A program made the translations under genes and the position numbers. Of a stretch of 64,000 nucleotides of DNA, positions 1 through 8,292 are shown one piece after another. A model generated the notes under the pieces. That model saw nothing but the letters and a program-made list of their open reading frames with translations. It was not told the origin of the DNA and searched no databases. Location: positions 1 through 64,000 of the forward strand of contig JBGAUK010000002.1 in assembly GCA_044228695.1 (NCBI GenBank), given 5' to 3'. The stretch's first letter is position 1, and every line of letters starts with the position of its first letter. The DNA is from M0108 sp044228695 (lineage in GTDB: Bacteria; Pseudomonadota; Gammaproteobacteria; Chromatiales; Chromatiaceae).

Positions 1-58
1 GATCACGGATAACCAAATCCAATACAAATTAAGTAATTGTGAATTTTCAGCCTAGAAG

Positions 59-634
59 TTGTTTTTGGACAGCCTCTTAGCTGGAATTGCAAGAGTGGTT
101 GGGGTATCGGAATCCTGGCTTCAGCGATATGTTAATAAAAAATATGCGGAAGTGCCACGAGAGGTTCAAGTCAAAAGAAATTATAGCGGATCGCTCATCG
201 TCGAGTGTGACGAAATGTGGTCGTTTGTCGGGAAACGTTCGAATAAACAATGGTTTTGGCTCGCACTCGATCGCGAAAGCAGGTATATTATCGGTGCTGT
301 CGTTGGCGATCGGAGTGAAGCATCCGCTCAAGGGTTGTGGGATTCATTGCCTACCGATTACCGTGAGTGTGGGTTTTTTTATACGGACTTTTGGGCGGCT
401 TATGGAGCGATCTTTCCTCCTGATGCTCATGATGCTGTTGGCAAAGAAAGCGGAAAAACCAATCATATAGAAAGGCTCAATTGCACCATCCGACAGCGTA
501 TTTCTAGACTTGTCAGAAAGGCGCTATCATTCTCCAAAATAATCGATAATCACATCGGGGCAATTTGGTATTTTATCCATCACTATAATGACTCGCTAAA
601 TATTGATCAAGATTTAGCGTCAGAGATTTCTTGA
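59..634 (+). pseudogene. IS1-family transposase, C-terminal part
   Basis: A 191-codon frame opening at a TTG just after an in-frame stop (53-55). Residues from about 9 onward are collinear with IS1-family transposases: a helix-turn-helix end (GIARVVGVSESW), then VECDEMWSFVG with the first catalytic Asp, FYTDFWAAYGA with the second, and NHIERLNCTIRQR with the catalytic Glu. The normal N-terminal zinc-binding and HTH residues are missing and the first eight residues look like read-in from flanking DNA, so I call it a truncated, probably inactive copy. A frameshifted InsA-type upstream frame was looked for and not found. Confidence 0.75.
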
Positions 635-657
635 ATCCTATTGATGAGGGCACTACC
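59..657 (+). mobile_element. IS1-family element, 5'-truncated remnant
   Basis: The right part of an IS1-like insertion sequence carrying the DDE part of the transposase. The right end is probably near 657, where the reverse complement begins GGTAGTGCCCTCATCAATAG, an IS1-type terminal repeat. No matching left end or N-terminal zinc-finger part is visible in positions 1-58, where all three forward frames close quickly. Base composition is clearly more AT-rich than the flanking chromosome, which supports foreign origin. The element ends 3 bp past the stop codon of a gene remnant on the minus strand. Confidence 0.75.
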
Positions 658-660
658 AAC

Positions 661-750
661 TCAAGGATCGGCCTTAATCACCCGCACCCCCACATCAAAC
701 CAGGCCGCCTGCCCGGTCACCGGGTCGGAGTTGTACCAGAAGTATTTCGG
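661..750 (-). pseudogene. C-terminal remnant, probably molybdopterin oxidoreductase
   Basis: On the minus strand an open stretch of 29 codons ends at a TGA (661-663) and is preceded by an in-frame TAA (751-753). It reads PKYFWYNSDPVTGQAAW and continues FDVGVRVIKADP. This resembles the extreme C-terminus of DMSO-reductase-family molybdopterin subunits such as sulfite or polysulfide oxidoreductases; the family call is from memory and unverified. The rest of the gene is absent; a dispersed repeat starts about 45 bp upstream and an IS1 end abuts the 3' side, so the locus looks eroded by rearrangement. Confidence 0.4.
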
Positions 751-795
751 TTATCCGGCGGGCGAGGTCGAGGGAGGGTCGGGTGGCGTCTGGTG

Positions 796-860
796 GGGGT
801 GTCGACCGCAGGGATGCTGTCGCCAAGCCTACAGGGATGTATTCACGGCGTCCCCCGCCA
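796..860 (+). repeat. Dispersed two-hairpin repeat, copy 1
   Basis: This 65-bp core recurs on the opposite strand at about 33830-33890. It holds two small hairpins whose loops are both AGGGAT. The first spans 804-821 (GACCGC/GCTGTC arms, one mismatch) and the second 828-841 (TAC/GTA arms). The second contains TACAGGGATGT (830-840), the core of the CsrA/RsmA RNA-binding consensus. Similarity to copy 2 continues on the left (GGGAGGGTCGGGTG). Family role unknown to me; the CsrA link is inference from the motif. Confidence 0.75.
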
Positions 861-895
861 GACGTCACCCGACCCGGAACAAGCGTAGCCCCCGA

Positions 896-1621
896 TCAAC
901 CAGGGGACCCACGGATGATCAGGGACCCCGGGCGAACGGCCCGGAGTACCCCGCGCGGTCCAGATCCTAGACCGAGTCTTTCAACGTAATTTCCTTTATG
1001 TGACCAGTGGCCTTGGGGGGCAGAAGAAGGAACGGGCCCGGGGTAATCAGGCCCAGAGAGATCGCCCAGGGAGAGCGGCACGGCCTCAAAGGGGGGCACG
1101 GCAATCTGGGTATCGCCAAAGGCAACGATGGGATGTCGCCAGGCGCCGGCCTCCAGCACAAACACCTCGATGCGGTGTTTCAGGGGATCGATCAACCAGA
1201 CATGAGGCACGCCATGACGAGCATAGAGGGGCATCTTGACATGCCGGTCCCGGCGCTCGGTAGAGGGCGAGAGAATCTCGCAAACCCAATCGGGTACTAC
1301 TTCGAAGCGTTGATCGCTGGGTAATCTCGGCAGTCGTTCCCGCCGCCAGCCAGCAAGATCCGGAACCGAAACCTCCTGATCGCGCAGGAAATGAATCTCC
1401 AGCTCGACCAGGATTCGCCATCCGCCCGGACCGCCGCGGCCACGGTCAAAAGGGCCGCCAAGCTCGATCTGCAGGGCGGATTCAACCCCCATGTGGGCGC
1501 CTGATGGCCGTGGTTGGGTATGGAGGCGGCCATTGAGGATTTCGCCGGTCAGGCCCTCGGGCAGGGCCATTAGCCGGTCGTAAAGAGAGTCGGGGATGGC
1601 GGTTTGCCTGGCACTCGGCAT
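896..1621 (-). CDS. Uma2-family (DUF820) endonuclease-like protein
   Basis: A 241-codon frame from the ATG at 1621. Residues 8-190 match the Uma2/DUF820 fold of the PD-(D/E)xK restriction-like superfamily: LPEGLTGEILNGRL near the start, VPDLAGWRRERLP with the conserved Asp, and a core VCEILSPSTERRDRHVK plus YARHGVPHVWLIDP, which carries the Glu and Lys usual for the family. Such genes are mobile and multicopy in cyanobacteria and Chromatiales; their biological role is unclear. After LSLGDLSG the frame runs about 50 codons into a duplicated piece of the sdhB 3' end, so the native C-terminus was probably lost and replaced. A longer frame from 1771 exists but would begin inside sdhB. Confidence 0.8.
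   Translation of the reverse strand: MPSARQTAIPDSLYDRLMALPEGLTGEILNGRLHTQPRPSGAHMGVESALQIELGGPFDRGRGGPGGWRILVELEIHFLRDQEVSVPDLAGWRRERLPRLPSDQRFEVVPDWVCEILSPSTERRDRHVKMPLYARHGVPHVWLIDPLKHRIEVFVLEAGAWRHPIVAFGDTQIAVPPFEAVPLSLGDLSGPDYPGPVPSSAPQGHWSHKGNYVERLGLGSGPRGVLRAVRPGSLIIRGSPG
971..1016 (-). repeat. Duplicated 3' end of sdhB, distal copy
   Basis: Matches 1673-1718 at 42 of 46 positions in the same orientation. Read on the minus strand it still encodes KATGHIKEITLKDSV followed by a TAG, against KAIGHIKEMMLKDSV in sdhB itself. The two copies bracket the Uma2 gene, indicating that the cassette entered at the end of sdhB with duplication or homologous capture of the sdhB tail. Confidence 0.85.
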
Positions 1622-1668
1622 CGGGTCAAGTCTCCGGTGGCGATCGGCGGGCATCGTCAGCGGCGGGG

Positions 1669-2361
1669 TCAGACCGAGTCTTTCAACATCATTTCCTTGA
1701 TGTGACCAATGGCCTTGGTGGGATTGAGGCCCTTGGGACAGACCTCGACGCAGTTCATGATGCTGTGGCAACGGAAGAGCTTATAGGGGCCCTCCAGGAA
1801 GTCCATGCGCTCGGCGCTGGCCTGGTCGCGGCTGTCGGCGAGGAACCGATAGGCCGTGAGCAGGGCTTGGGGGCCGAGAAACTTGTCTGGATTCCACCAG
1901 AAGGAGGGGCAGAAGGTGGAACAGCAGCCGCACATGATGCACTCGTAGAGGCCATCAATCTTGTCGCGGTCCGCGGGGGACTGGAGGATCTCCTGCTCGG
2001 GCGTGGGCTCCTTGCGCTTGAGCCAGGGTTCCACAGCCTTGTATTGCTCATAGAACTGGGTCATGTCCACGACCAGGTCGCGGACGACGGGCCGCCCCGG
2101 GAAGGGCCGCACCTCGATCGGTTCCTTCAGATCGGCGATGGCGGTGACACAGGCGAGCTTGTTGGTGCCATTAACGTTGACGCCATCGGAACCGCAGACG
2201 CCCTCGCCGCAGGAGTGGCGGAAGGCGAAGGTCTCGTCCTGGGCCTTGATGGCCTTGAGGGCATCGCGCAGCATCATGCCGCGATGGGTCTCGACCTCGA
2301 ATTCCTGCATGCGGGGCTTCTGGCCCAGCTCGGGATCATAGCGATAGACACGAAATTTCAT
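1669..2361 (-). CDS. sdhB: Succinate dehydrogenase iron-sulfur subunit
   Basis: 230 residues, normal for SdhB. It carries electrons from the flavin of SdhA to quinone on the inner face of the cytoplasmic membrane. The N-terminal ferredoxin domain has the [2Fe-2S] ligands in CGEGVCGSDG and NKLAC (about residues 51-70); the C-terminal domain has CIMCGCCSTFCP (about 142-153) for the [4Fe-4S] cluster and CHSIMNCVEVCPKG for the remaining ligands, including the [3Fe-4S] cluster. It is the last gene of sdhCDAB, 19 bp after sdhA. Its final 15 codons are duplicated beyond the Uma2 gene downstream. Confidence 0.97.
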   Translation of the reverse strand: MKFRVYRYDPELGQKPRMQEFEVETHRGMMLRDALKAIKAQDETFAFRHSCGEGVCGSDGVNVNGTNKLACVTAIADLKEPIEVRPFPGRPVVRDLVVDMTQFYEQYKAVEPWLKRKEPTPEQEILQSPADRDKIDGLYECIMCGCCSTFCPSFWWNPDKFLGPQALLTAYRFLADSRDQASAERMDFLEGPYKLFRCHSIMNCVEVCPKGLNPTKAIGHIKEMMLKDSV

Positions 2362-2380
2362 GATATTCCCTCCACCTGGC

Positions 2381-4141
2381 TCAATAGACGCGCTCTTTCG
2401 GCGGGAAACTCTCCACCGTCAGGGGCTTGGTCCGCACCGGCTTGTAGTCCAGCCGGTCGCCCTCCTGGAAGTAGAGGGTGTGTTTCATCCAGTTGACATC
2501 GTCGCGCTTGGGGAAGTCCGGACGCGAATGGGCGCCGCGGCTCTCCTGACGCGTGAGGGCGGAGGCAGCGATGGCCATGCCTACGTCGAGCAGATTCTCC
2601 AGCTCCAGGGCCTCGATACGGGCGGTATTGAAGACCTTGGAGTGGTCGGTGAGCCGAACCTCGCCGAAGGCGTCCCGGATCTCCTTCATCTTGTCCAGGC
2701 CCTCGGACATGATCTCCTCGGTGCGGAAGACGCCGGCGTGATCCTCCATGCAGCGGGTCAGCTTCTCGCGGGTCTCGTGGACACTCGGGCCATGGCTCCG
2801 CTGTTCCCAACGTGTCAGCCGCCCCATGGCCGCCTCCAGGCTGGCCGGGTCGATGGTGCGATGGAAGGGGTTTTCCTTGACGTAATCGATGATGTTCTTG
2901 CCCGCCAGGCGGCCAAAGACCAGGATGTCGAGCAGGGAGTTGCCACCCAGGCGGTTAGCGCCATGGACCGAGGCGCAGGCGCATTCACCGGCGGCATAGA
3001 GCCCCGGCACCGCATCCTCGCCGCCACCGGCCGGCGTCATGACGCGGCCAAAGCGGTCGGTGGGGATACCCCCCATGAGGTAGTGGGCGGTGGGGAAGAC
3101 CGGAATGGGCTCGACCACGGGATCGACGCCGGCAAAGATACGGCTGCTCTCGCGGATGCCCGGCAGACGCTTGGCGATGACGCTCTCGCCCAAATGATCG
3201 AGCTTGAGGAGGACGTGGTCGGCCTTGGGCCCAGCGCCCCGCCCCTCCTTGATCTCGGTGACAATGGAGCGGGAGACCACGTCGCGGCTGGCCAGGTCCT
3301 TGGCCTTGGGGGCATAACGCTCCATGAAGCGCTCCCCGCGTCCATTGAGGAGATAACCGCCCTCCCCACGCACACCCTCGGTGATCAGCATGCCCTTGCC
3401 CGCGATGCCGGTGGGATGGAACTGGAAAAACTCCATGTCCATCAGGGGCACGCCGGCCCGCAGGGCCATGGCCATGCCATCGCCCGTATTGATGTGGGCG
3501 TTAGAGGTGGTACGAAACACCTGACCGCAACCGCCGGTGGCCAGCAAGGTGGTCTTGGCCTCGATCAGCAGGGGCTCGCCGGTCTCGATCTCCAGGACCA
3601 GGGCGCCGCAAATCACGCCCTCGGCGTCCTTGACCAGATCAAGAGCGAAGAACTCGTCGAAGAAGTGGGTCTTGGCGCGGAGGTTCTGCTGATAAAGGGT
3701 GTGGAGGATGGCGTGACCGGTACGGTCCGCCGCGGCGCAGGTGCGGGCGGCCTGGTCGCCGCCGAAGTTCTGGGTCATGCCGCCAAAGGGACGCTGGTAG
3801 ATCTTGCCATTGTCCGTGCGGGAAAAGGGCACCCCCGCATGTTCCAGTTCATAGACGGTGGGGATGGCCTCCCGGCACATGAACTCGATGGCATCCTGGT
3901 CGCCCAGGTAGTCCGAACCCTTGACGGTATCGAACATGTGCCAATGCCAGTTGTCCGGCAGGACGTTGGCCAGGGCCGCGTTGACCCCACCCTGGGCGGC
4001 GACGGTATGGGACCGGGTCGGGAACACCTTGGAGACCACCGCCACGCGCAGATCCGCGTTGGCCAGTTGGATCGCCGCGTTGAGCCCGGCCCCGCCCGCG
4101 CCCACGATCAGGGCGTCGAAGTTTCGCTTGTTTAATGACAT
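2381..4141 (-). CDS. sdhA: Succinate dehydrogenase flavoprotein subunit
   Basis: 586 residues, the full family length. It oxidises succinate to fumarate in the TCA cycle and feeds electrons to SdhB. The FAD-binding fold begins VGAGGAGLNAA (about residues 14-24); SHTVAAQGG (about 44) holds the histidine that carries the covalent flavin; HFHPTGIAG (conserved as FQFHPTGIAG) and HGANRLGGNS are substrate and FAD contact segments. The C-terminal capping/helical domain ends at PPKERVY. The ATG at 4141 follows sdhD by 30 bp, so translation is probably within one sdhCDAB transcript. Confidence 0.97.
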   Translation of the reverse strand: MSLNKRNFDALIVGAGGAGLNAAIQLANADLRVAVVSKVFPTRSHTVAAQGGVNAALANVLPDNWHWHMFDTVKGSDYLGDQDAIEFMCREAIPTVYELEHAGVPFSRTDNGKIYQRPFGGMTQNFGGDQAARTCAAADRTGHAILHTLYQQNLRAKTHFFDEFFALDLVKDAEGVICGALVLEIETGEPLLIEAKTTLLATGGCGQVFRTTSNAHINTGDGMAMALRAGVPLMDMEFFQFHPTGIAGKGMLITEGVRGEGGYLLNGRGERFMERYAPKAKDLASRDVVSRSIVTEIKEGRGAGPKADHVLLKLDHLGESVIAKRLPGIRESSRIFAGVDPVVEPIPVFPTAHYLMGGIPTDRFGRVMTPAGGGEDAVPGLYAAGECACASVHGANRLGGNSLLDILVFGRLAGKNIIDYVKENPFHRTIDPASLEAAMGRLTRWEQRSHGPSVHETREKLTRCMEDHAGVFRTEEIMSEGLDKMKEIRDAFGEVRLTDHSKVFNTARIEALELENLLDVGMAIAASALTRQESRGAHSRPDFPKRDDVNWMKHTLYFQEGDRLDYKPVRTKPLTVESFPPKERVY

Positions 4142-4171
4142 ATCATTCTCGCATTCGATTCTCGCCTGGTC

Positions 4172-4507
4172 CTAGGCCACCAGGACGATGACTTTGAGGG
4201 CCCAGAGGCCGCAGCCAATCAGTCCCAGCGCCAGCAGACTCAGGGCCGTGACGCGGATGGCGGTAGGGTGCACATAGTCGATGATGGCGTCACGTACGCC
4301 TACCCAGGCATGGAGCAGGAGTACGCCGACAAAGATCAGGAAGCCGATGCCGACCAGAGGCTGGCTCAGCCAGGCCACCCATTCGGCATGAGTCGCGGGT
4401 GGGCCAAAGGCGAGGGAGAGGATGAGATAGGGAAGATACAGCAGCAGGGCGATGGCGGTCACGCGCTGGAAAATCCAGGCCCGCAGTCCCGAGGCTTGAC
4501 GGCTCAT
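4172..4507 (-). CDS. sdhD: Succinate dehydrogenase membrane anchor subunit
   Basis: 111 residues with three predicted transmembrane helices. It anchors SdhAB and helps bind heme b and ubiquinone. LLLHAWVGVRDAIIDY, in the second helix region, carries the heme-ligand His and the conserved Arg-Asp of SdhD proteins. The ATG at 4507 overlaps the sdhC stop in an ATGA arrangement, which fixes the start even though the frame stays open upstream to 4951. Confidence 0.93.
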   Translation of the reverse strand: MSRQASGLRAWIFQRVTAIALLLYLPYLILSLAFGPPATHAEWVAWLSQPLVGIGFLIFVGVLLLHAWVGVRDAIIDYVHPTAIRVTALSLLALGLIGCGLWALKVIVLVA

Positions 4508-4884
4508 GACAGTGCTCCCAACAGAATCAGGGCCAGGACGGGGCCACCCGCCAGCACGCCCCAGGCCGTTTGCCGGTAAAGGGGCTTCTCGATACCCACG
4601 TCGATATCCAGCATCAAATAGCGGATACCCGCCAGGAAATGGTGCATCAGCGCCCAAAGGAAGAGGAAGAGAAAGGCCTTGAAGGGCCAACTGGCCACCA
4701 GTTGGGCCGCCGCCTCGAAGCCCGCCGGGTTGGACACCGAGAGAGCCAGGATATGGATGAAATAAGGCAGGGTGAGGACCATGGCCACGCCGCTGATGCG
4801 GTGACCAATTGACATGACCCCCGCCACCGGGAGCCGGATCACCAGCAAATCTAGAAAGACAGGTCGTTTTTGGGTGGTAATCAT
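4504..4884 (-). CDS. sdhC: Succinate dehydrogenase cytochrome b556 subunit
   Basis: 126 residues and three transmembrane helices. SVMSIGHRISG-type sequence (here GVMSIGHRISG, about residues 22-32) is the SdhC quinone-site signature, and ALMHHFLAGIRYLMLD (about 79-94) supplies the axial heme His and the following Gly-Ile-Arg. It is the first gene of the sdhCDAB operon; the 297 bp upstream up to the next gene should hold the operon promoter. Confidence 0.95.
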   Translation of the reverse strand: MITTQKRPVFLDLLVIRLPVAGVMSIGHRISGVAMVLTLPYFIHILALSVSNPAGFEAAAQLVASWPFKAFLFLFLWALMHHFLAGIRYLMLDIDVGIEKPLYRQTAWGVLAGGPVLALILLGALS

Positions 4885-5181
4885 CGTTACGTTCCGGTTT
4901 TTTTGACCAAATCTCGGGGCCCGTCCTTACTGGTCCAACCCCAAGCCGCAAGCGGCACCCCAGGTGCCGCTGACGATCCGCGCCGCGCGCTGTTTGCAGC
5001 CATCTGGCGCGAGTCGAAGGGAGCAGAGAATGTCCAGGGGGCTCCTTGGCCTGACCTATCGCCGCCTGCCCTTACCGTTTGTAACAATCGCATATCTGGT
5101 GCGCCGCAGCAATCGCGATTTAATCTCGGAAATATTCATCTGGCCTCGGGAGATGCGCCTAGCCAGGCTCGCGCCAGCCTG
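4885..5181. promoter_or_regulatory. sdh operon upstream region
   Basis: About 300 bp between the sdhC start and the end of the AmpG-like gene, both read right to left. It must carry the sdhCDAB promoter and 5' leader. I see a more AT-rich stretch at roughly 5080-5140 but no hexamer pair convincing enough to place a promoter, and no clear terminator for the upstream gene. Small frames here have no recognisable product. Confidence 0.4.
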
Positions 5182-6738
5182 TCAGGGCACTGGCCTGGCC
5201 TGCAGGTGTCGTCCCGCCAACCAGACCAGCAATAGCACGGGAACACCGATCAGGGTGGTGAAGACGAAGAAGGCCGGATAGCCGATGGCCTCGACCATGG
5301 TGCCTGAGTAGCCGCCCAGGACCTTAGGCAGCAAGGTCATGAGGGAGCTGAAGATGGCGTACTGGACCGCGGTGAAGGCGACGCTGGTGAGGCTGGACAA
5401 AAAGGCGACGAAGGCGGCGCTGGCCAGTCCCGCCGCCAGATTATCCGCCGCCACGGCCAGATAGAGGACGGCGGCATCATTGCCCACCCAGGCCAGCCAG
5501 ACGTAGATCAGATTGGTCGCCGCCGAGAGGATGGCGCCGAGCATGAGGATGCGCATGACCCCAAAGCGGGTGGCCATGAGGCCGCCGAGGAGGCCGCCGG
5601 CGATGCTGACAATGACACCAAAGGTCTTGACCGCCGTGGCGATCTGGGTCTTGGTGAAGCCCATGTCCTGATAGAAGACATTGGAGATCACCCCCAGAAC
5701 AATGTCCGAGATGCGGTACAGGCCGATCAGGGCTAGCAGCAGCAGAGCCGTGCGGGTGCCATAGCGGTCGAAGAAATCCAGTACGGGGGCGACCCAGGTC
5801 TCCCGGGCCATGGCCTGATCCACCACCCCCAAACGCACCAGCAACCAGCCAGTCACGCCCGCCGTCAGGATCGCCAGCAGGAAATGCAGGGTCTCCAGCA
5901 GGAAGCCGGCCAAGGGTCCCTCCCCTAGCGATCCCTGGAGCGCGGCGAAGCCGTTGCCGCTGAGGAAGAAGGTCGCCACGAAGGCCATTGCCGCGCTGGC
6001 GAAGACGATCACCAGCCGGAAGTAATCCCAGGCCCCGTAGCGTCGGGTAGCCAACCGCCCGGAAACCGGCTCGGGTATCAAGAGGGTGGTGGCCATGCCC
6101 ACCAGCGTGGTCCCGGCCATTGCGATGTAGGTCCAGCGCCAGGCCGCGAAGACGTAGTGCTCCGCGGTCGAACCCAGGGCGGCGGCCAGGTAGAGGGCGC
6201 CGGCCCCCGAAACCACCATGCCGACGCGATAACCGGCAATATAGGTCGCCGACATCATGGCCTGGAGGCTGGTCTCCGCCGCCTCGATCCGGTAGGCATC
6301 GATCACGATGTCCTGGGTCGCCGCCGAGAAGCCGAGTAGCACCGCCGCTAGGGCCATGTGGGTCAGGCTGCTGCCCCCTTGCGCCGGGTCTATGGCCGCC
6401 ATCAGGAGGATGGCGCTGGCGATGGCTAGTTGGGCGACCAGCAGCCAGGAACGGCGGCGCCCCAGCCAGCGCGTCAGCAGGGGCAGCGGCAGGCGGTCGA
6501 TGAGCGGCGCCCAGACGAACTTGAAGGAGTAGCCGAGGGCCGCCCAACTGAAGAAGGTCACGGCCCCGCGATCTACCCCGGCCTCCCGCAGCCAGAGCGA
6601 CAGGGAGGAAAAGATCAGCAGCAGTGGAATCCCGGCGGAAAAGCCGAGAAAACACATGGCGATGACGCGGCTATCGAGAAAGGGACGCAAGGTCGCCCGC
6701 CAGGAGTCGTGGGTGGTCTTAGGGTCGGTCATGATCAT
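5182..6738 (-). CDS. ampG: AmpG-family MFS transporter (muropeptide permease-like)
   Basis: 518 residues with about 12-14 hydrophobic helices. AmpG imports GlcNAc-anhydroMurNAc peptides released during wall turnover. The opening FLGFSAGIPLLLIFSSLSLWLREAGV and KFVWAPLIDRLPLP segments are the AmpG signature, followed by TQDIVIDAYRIE around residue 140. Two ATGs stand close together at 6738 and 6732. An IS66-family element sits immediately before the first ATG, and that ATG lies inside its 8-bp target duplication, so the native leader and any promoter or operon link to higBA have been displaced by 1.5 kb. Confidence 0.88.
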   Translation of the reverse strand: MIMTDPKTTHDSWRATLRPFLDSRVIAMCFLGFSAGIPLLLIFSSLSLWLREAGVDRGAVTFFSWAALGYSFKFVWAPLIDRLPLPLLTRWLGRRRSWLLVAQLAIASAILLMAAIDPAQGGSSLTHMALAAVLLGFSAATQDIVIDAYRIEAAETSLQAMMSATYIAGYRVGMVVSGAGALYLAAALGSTAEHYVFAAWRWTYIAMAGTTLVGMATTLLIPEPVSGRLATRRYGAWDYFRLVIVFASAAMAFVATFFLSGNGFAALQGSLGEGPLAGFLLETLHFLLAILTAGVTGWLLVRLGVVDQAMARETWVAPVLDFFDRYGTRTALLLLALIGLYRISDIVLGVISNVFYQDMGFTKTQIATAVKTFGVIVSIAGGLLGGLMATRFGVMRILMLGAILSAATNLIYVWLAWVGNDAAVLYLAVAADNLAAGLASAAFVAFLSSLTSVAFTAVQYAIFSSLMTLLPKVLGGYSGTMVEAIGYPAFFVFTTLIGVPVLLLVWLAGRHLQARPVP

Positions 6739-6743
6739 TAAGC

Positions 6744-8292
6744 GTAACTATTCAGGTTCTACTTGCTTAACAGGTAACTAAGCAAGTAAATTTGCCTCAT
6801 GTCTCAGCAGCCGGCCTCAACCTCGCCACCCGAGTCACCTGATGACGAATTAGTCCGTCTGCGCCGGGAGAACGCGGAGTTGCGTGCCTTGGTTATCGAC
6901 CAAGCGGCCCTGATTGAGCAACTGCGACAACGCCCCCAGGAACTGGAAGCGCGCTTAGCCAAGGATAGCCACAACTCCAGCAAGCCGCCGTCCTCCGATC
7001 CGCCCTTCAAGAAACCCGCCCCGCAGTCCCTGCGCCAGAACCGGGGCCGTAAGCCCGGCGGCCAACTGCGGCATCCGGGTGCCACCCTGGATTGGGTTGA
7101 TCACCCGGATCAGCGCGTGACCCTGCCCTTGTCGGGAGCCTGTGCGTGCGGCCAGGACTTGAGTCAACTTGCCGCGACGCCCCTGCCCGAGCGTCCCCAG
7201 GTCACCGAACTCGTGATCCGCCGCGAGGTCACCGAATATCGCACCGTGACCGGGATCTGTCCCTGTGGGCGTATCCATCGCAGCCCCTTTCCAGACGCGG
7301 TGCGCGCGCCGGTACAGTATGGCGCCGGGGTGGCCGCCTTCGCCGTCTTCCTGACCCAGTTTCATCACCTGCCCTATCAGCGCACGGCGGACCTGCTCGC
7401 CAGCGTGGCGGGCCTTGCCCTGTCGCCCGGGACGATTTATACCCTGGTGCAGGAGGCGGCGGCGCGTTTGACCGCCCCGGTGGCGGCCATTGGCGAGGCC
7501 CTGATCAAGCAGACGGTCGCCCATGCCGACGAGACCGGCGTGCGCATCGCCGGCAAACTCCATTGGCTGCATGTCCTGAGCGCCACCTGTCTCACTTTTT
7601 TTACCGTCCATGCCCAGCGCGGACGCCAGGCCCTGGCGGCCATCGGGCTCCTCGCCCGCTTCCGCGGCATTCTCGTCCATGATCATTGGTCAGCCTATGC
7701 CGGCTATGACTGCACCCATGCCTATTGCAACGCGCATCATCTGCGCGAGCTCATCGCCATGGCGGAGACCTACCCGCGCCGCCGCTGGCCGCAAGCCCTG
7801 ATCGACCTGCTCTGTGAGGCCAACGCGGCGACCAAACTGGCCCGGGCGGCGGGCTTCGCCGCCTTACCTCGCCTCATGATCGAGGACTTCTTCACTCGCT
7901 ATGACGAGCTTCTTACCACCGCTGCCAGCCAGCATCCGCGCGCCGTCCGCCCGCCAGGCCAACGACGCCGCGTCAAACAGACCCCCGCCTATAACCTGAT
8001 CACCCGCCTGCAAGCGCACCGCGATGAGGTGCTGCGCTTCATCACCGACCTCCAGGTCCCCTTCGACAACAATCTCGCCGAGCGCGATATCCGCATGCCG
8101 AAGCTCAAGCACAAGGTCTCCGGTGGCTTCCGCGCCGTGGCGGGTGCCCAGGCCTTTGCCACCATCCGTTCCTACCTCTCGACCTTGCAGAAGCAATCCA
8201 TCGATGTCTACCAAGCCTTGGTCTTAACCTTCCAAGGACAGCCGCCGATGCCGCGCCTGGATTGAGTCAGGACAAGTGAGCTGAATAGTTAC
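6744..8292 (+). mobile_element. Complete IS66-family insertion sequence (single-ORF type)
   Basis: A 1,549-bp element. Left end GTAACTATTCAGGTTC at 6744 and the reverse complement of the right end, GTAACTATTCAGCTCA, share the first 12 bases, beginning GTAA as in IS66 elements. Directly flanking it are perfect 8-bp duplications CATTAAGC (6736-6743 and 8293-8300), the size typical of IS66. Only one gene fits inside, so it belongs with the ISBst12-like subgroup lacking tnpA and tnpB. Intact ends and unmutated duplications point to a recent insertion. Confidence 0.93.
6799..8265 (+). CDS. tnpC: IS66-family transposase (TnpC type)
   Basis: 488 residues. An N-terminal coiled coil (LRRENAELRALVIDQAALIEQL) leads to the basic KDSHNSSKPPSSDPP linker typical of the family, then a cysteine zinc-binding section (SGACACGQDL and TGICPCGRIH), then the DDE core: HADETGVRIAGKLHWLHV with the first Asp, ILVHDHWSAY with the second, and DNNLAERDIRMPKLK with the Glu. 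Length and motifs are intact, so it should be active. It occupies nearly all of the element, with 55 bp of left end before the ATG. Confidence 0.95.
   Translation: MSQQPASTSPPESPDDELVRLRRENAELRALVIDQAALIEQLRQRPQELEARLAKDSHNSSKPPSSDPPFKKPAPQSLRQNRGRKPGGQLRHPGATLDWVDHPDQRVTLPLSGACACGQDLSQLAATPLPERPQVTELVIRREVTEYRTVTGICPCGRIHRSPFPDAVRAPVQYGAGVAAFAVFLTQFHHLPYQRTADLLASVAGLALSPGTIYTLVQEAAARLTAPVAAIGEALIKQTVAHADETGVRIAGKLHWLHVLSATCLTFFTVHAQRGRQALAAIGLLARFRGILVHDHWSAYAGYDCTHAYCNAHHLRELIAMAETYPRRRWPQALIDLLCEANAATKLARAAGFAALPRLMIEDFFTRYDELLTTAASQHPRAVRPPGQRRRVKQTPAYNLITRLQAHRDEVLRFITDLQVPFDNNLAERDIRMPKLKHKVSGGFRAVAGAQAFATIRSYLSTLQKQSIDVYQALVLTFQGQPPMPRLD

Noticed and set aside
53..90. Programmed frameshift joining an InsA-like frame to the IS1 transposase
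   Set aside because: No upstream frame long enough for InsA exists in positions 1-58; truncation explains the data more simply.
2360..4135. 591-codon frame antisense to sdhA
   Set aside because: Gly/His/Asp-rich translation without motifs, produced by the GC-rich third positions of sdhA, which is certain on the other strand.
4870..5235. 121-codon plus-strand frame in the sdh upstream region
   Set aside because: Overlaps the start of sdhC and the end of the AmpG-like gene; no domain and no ribosome site.
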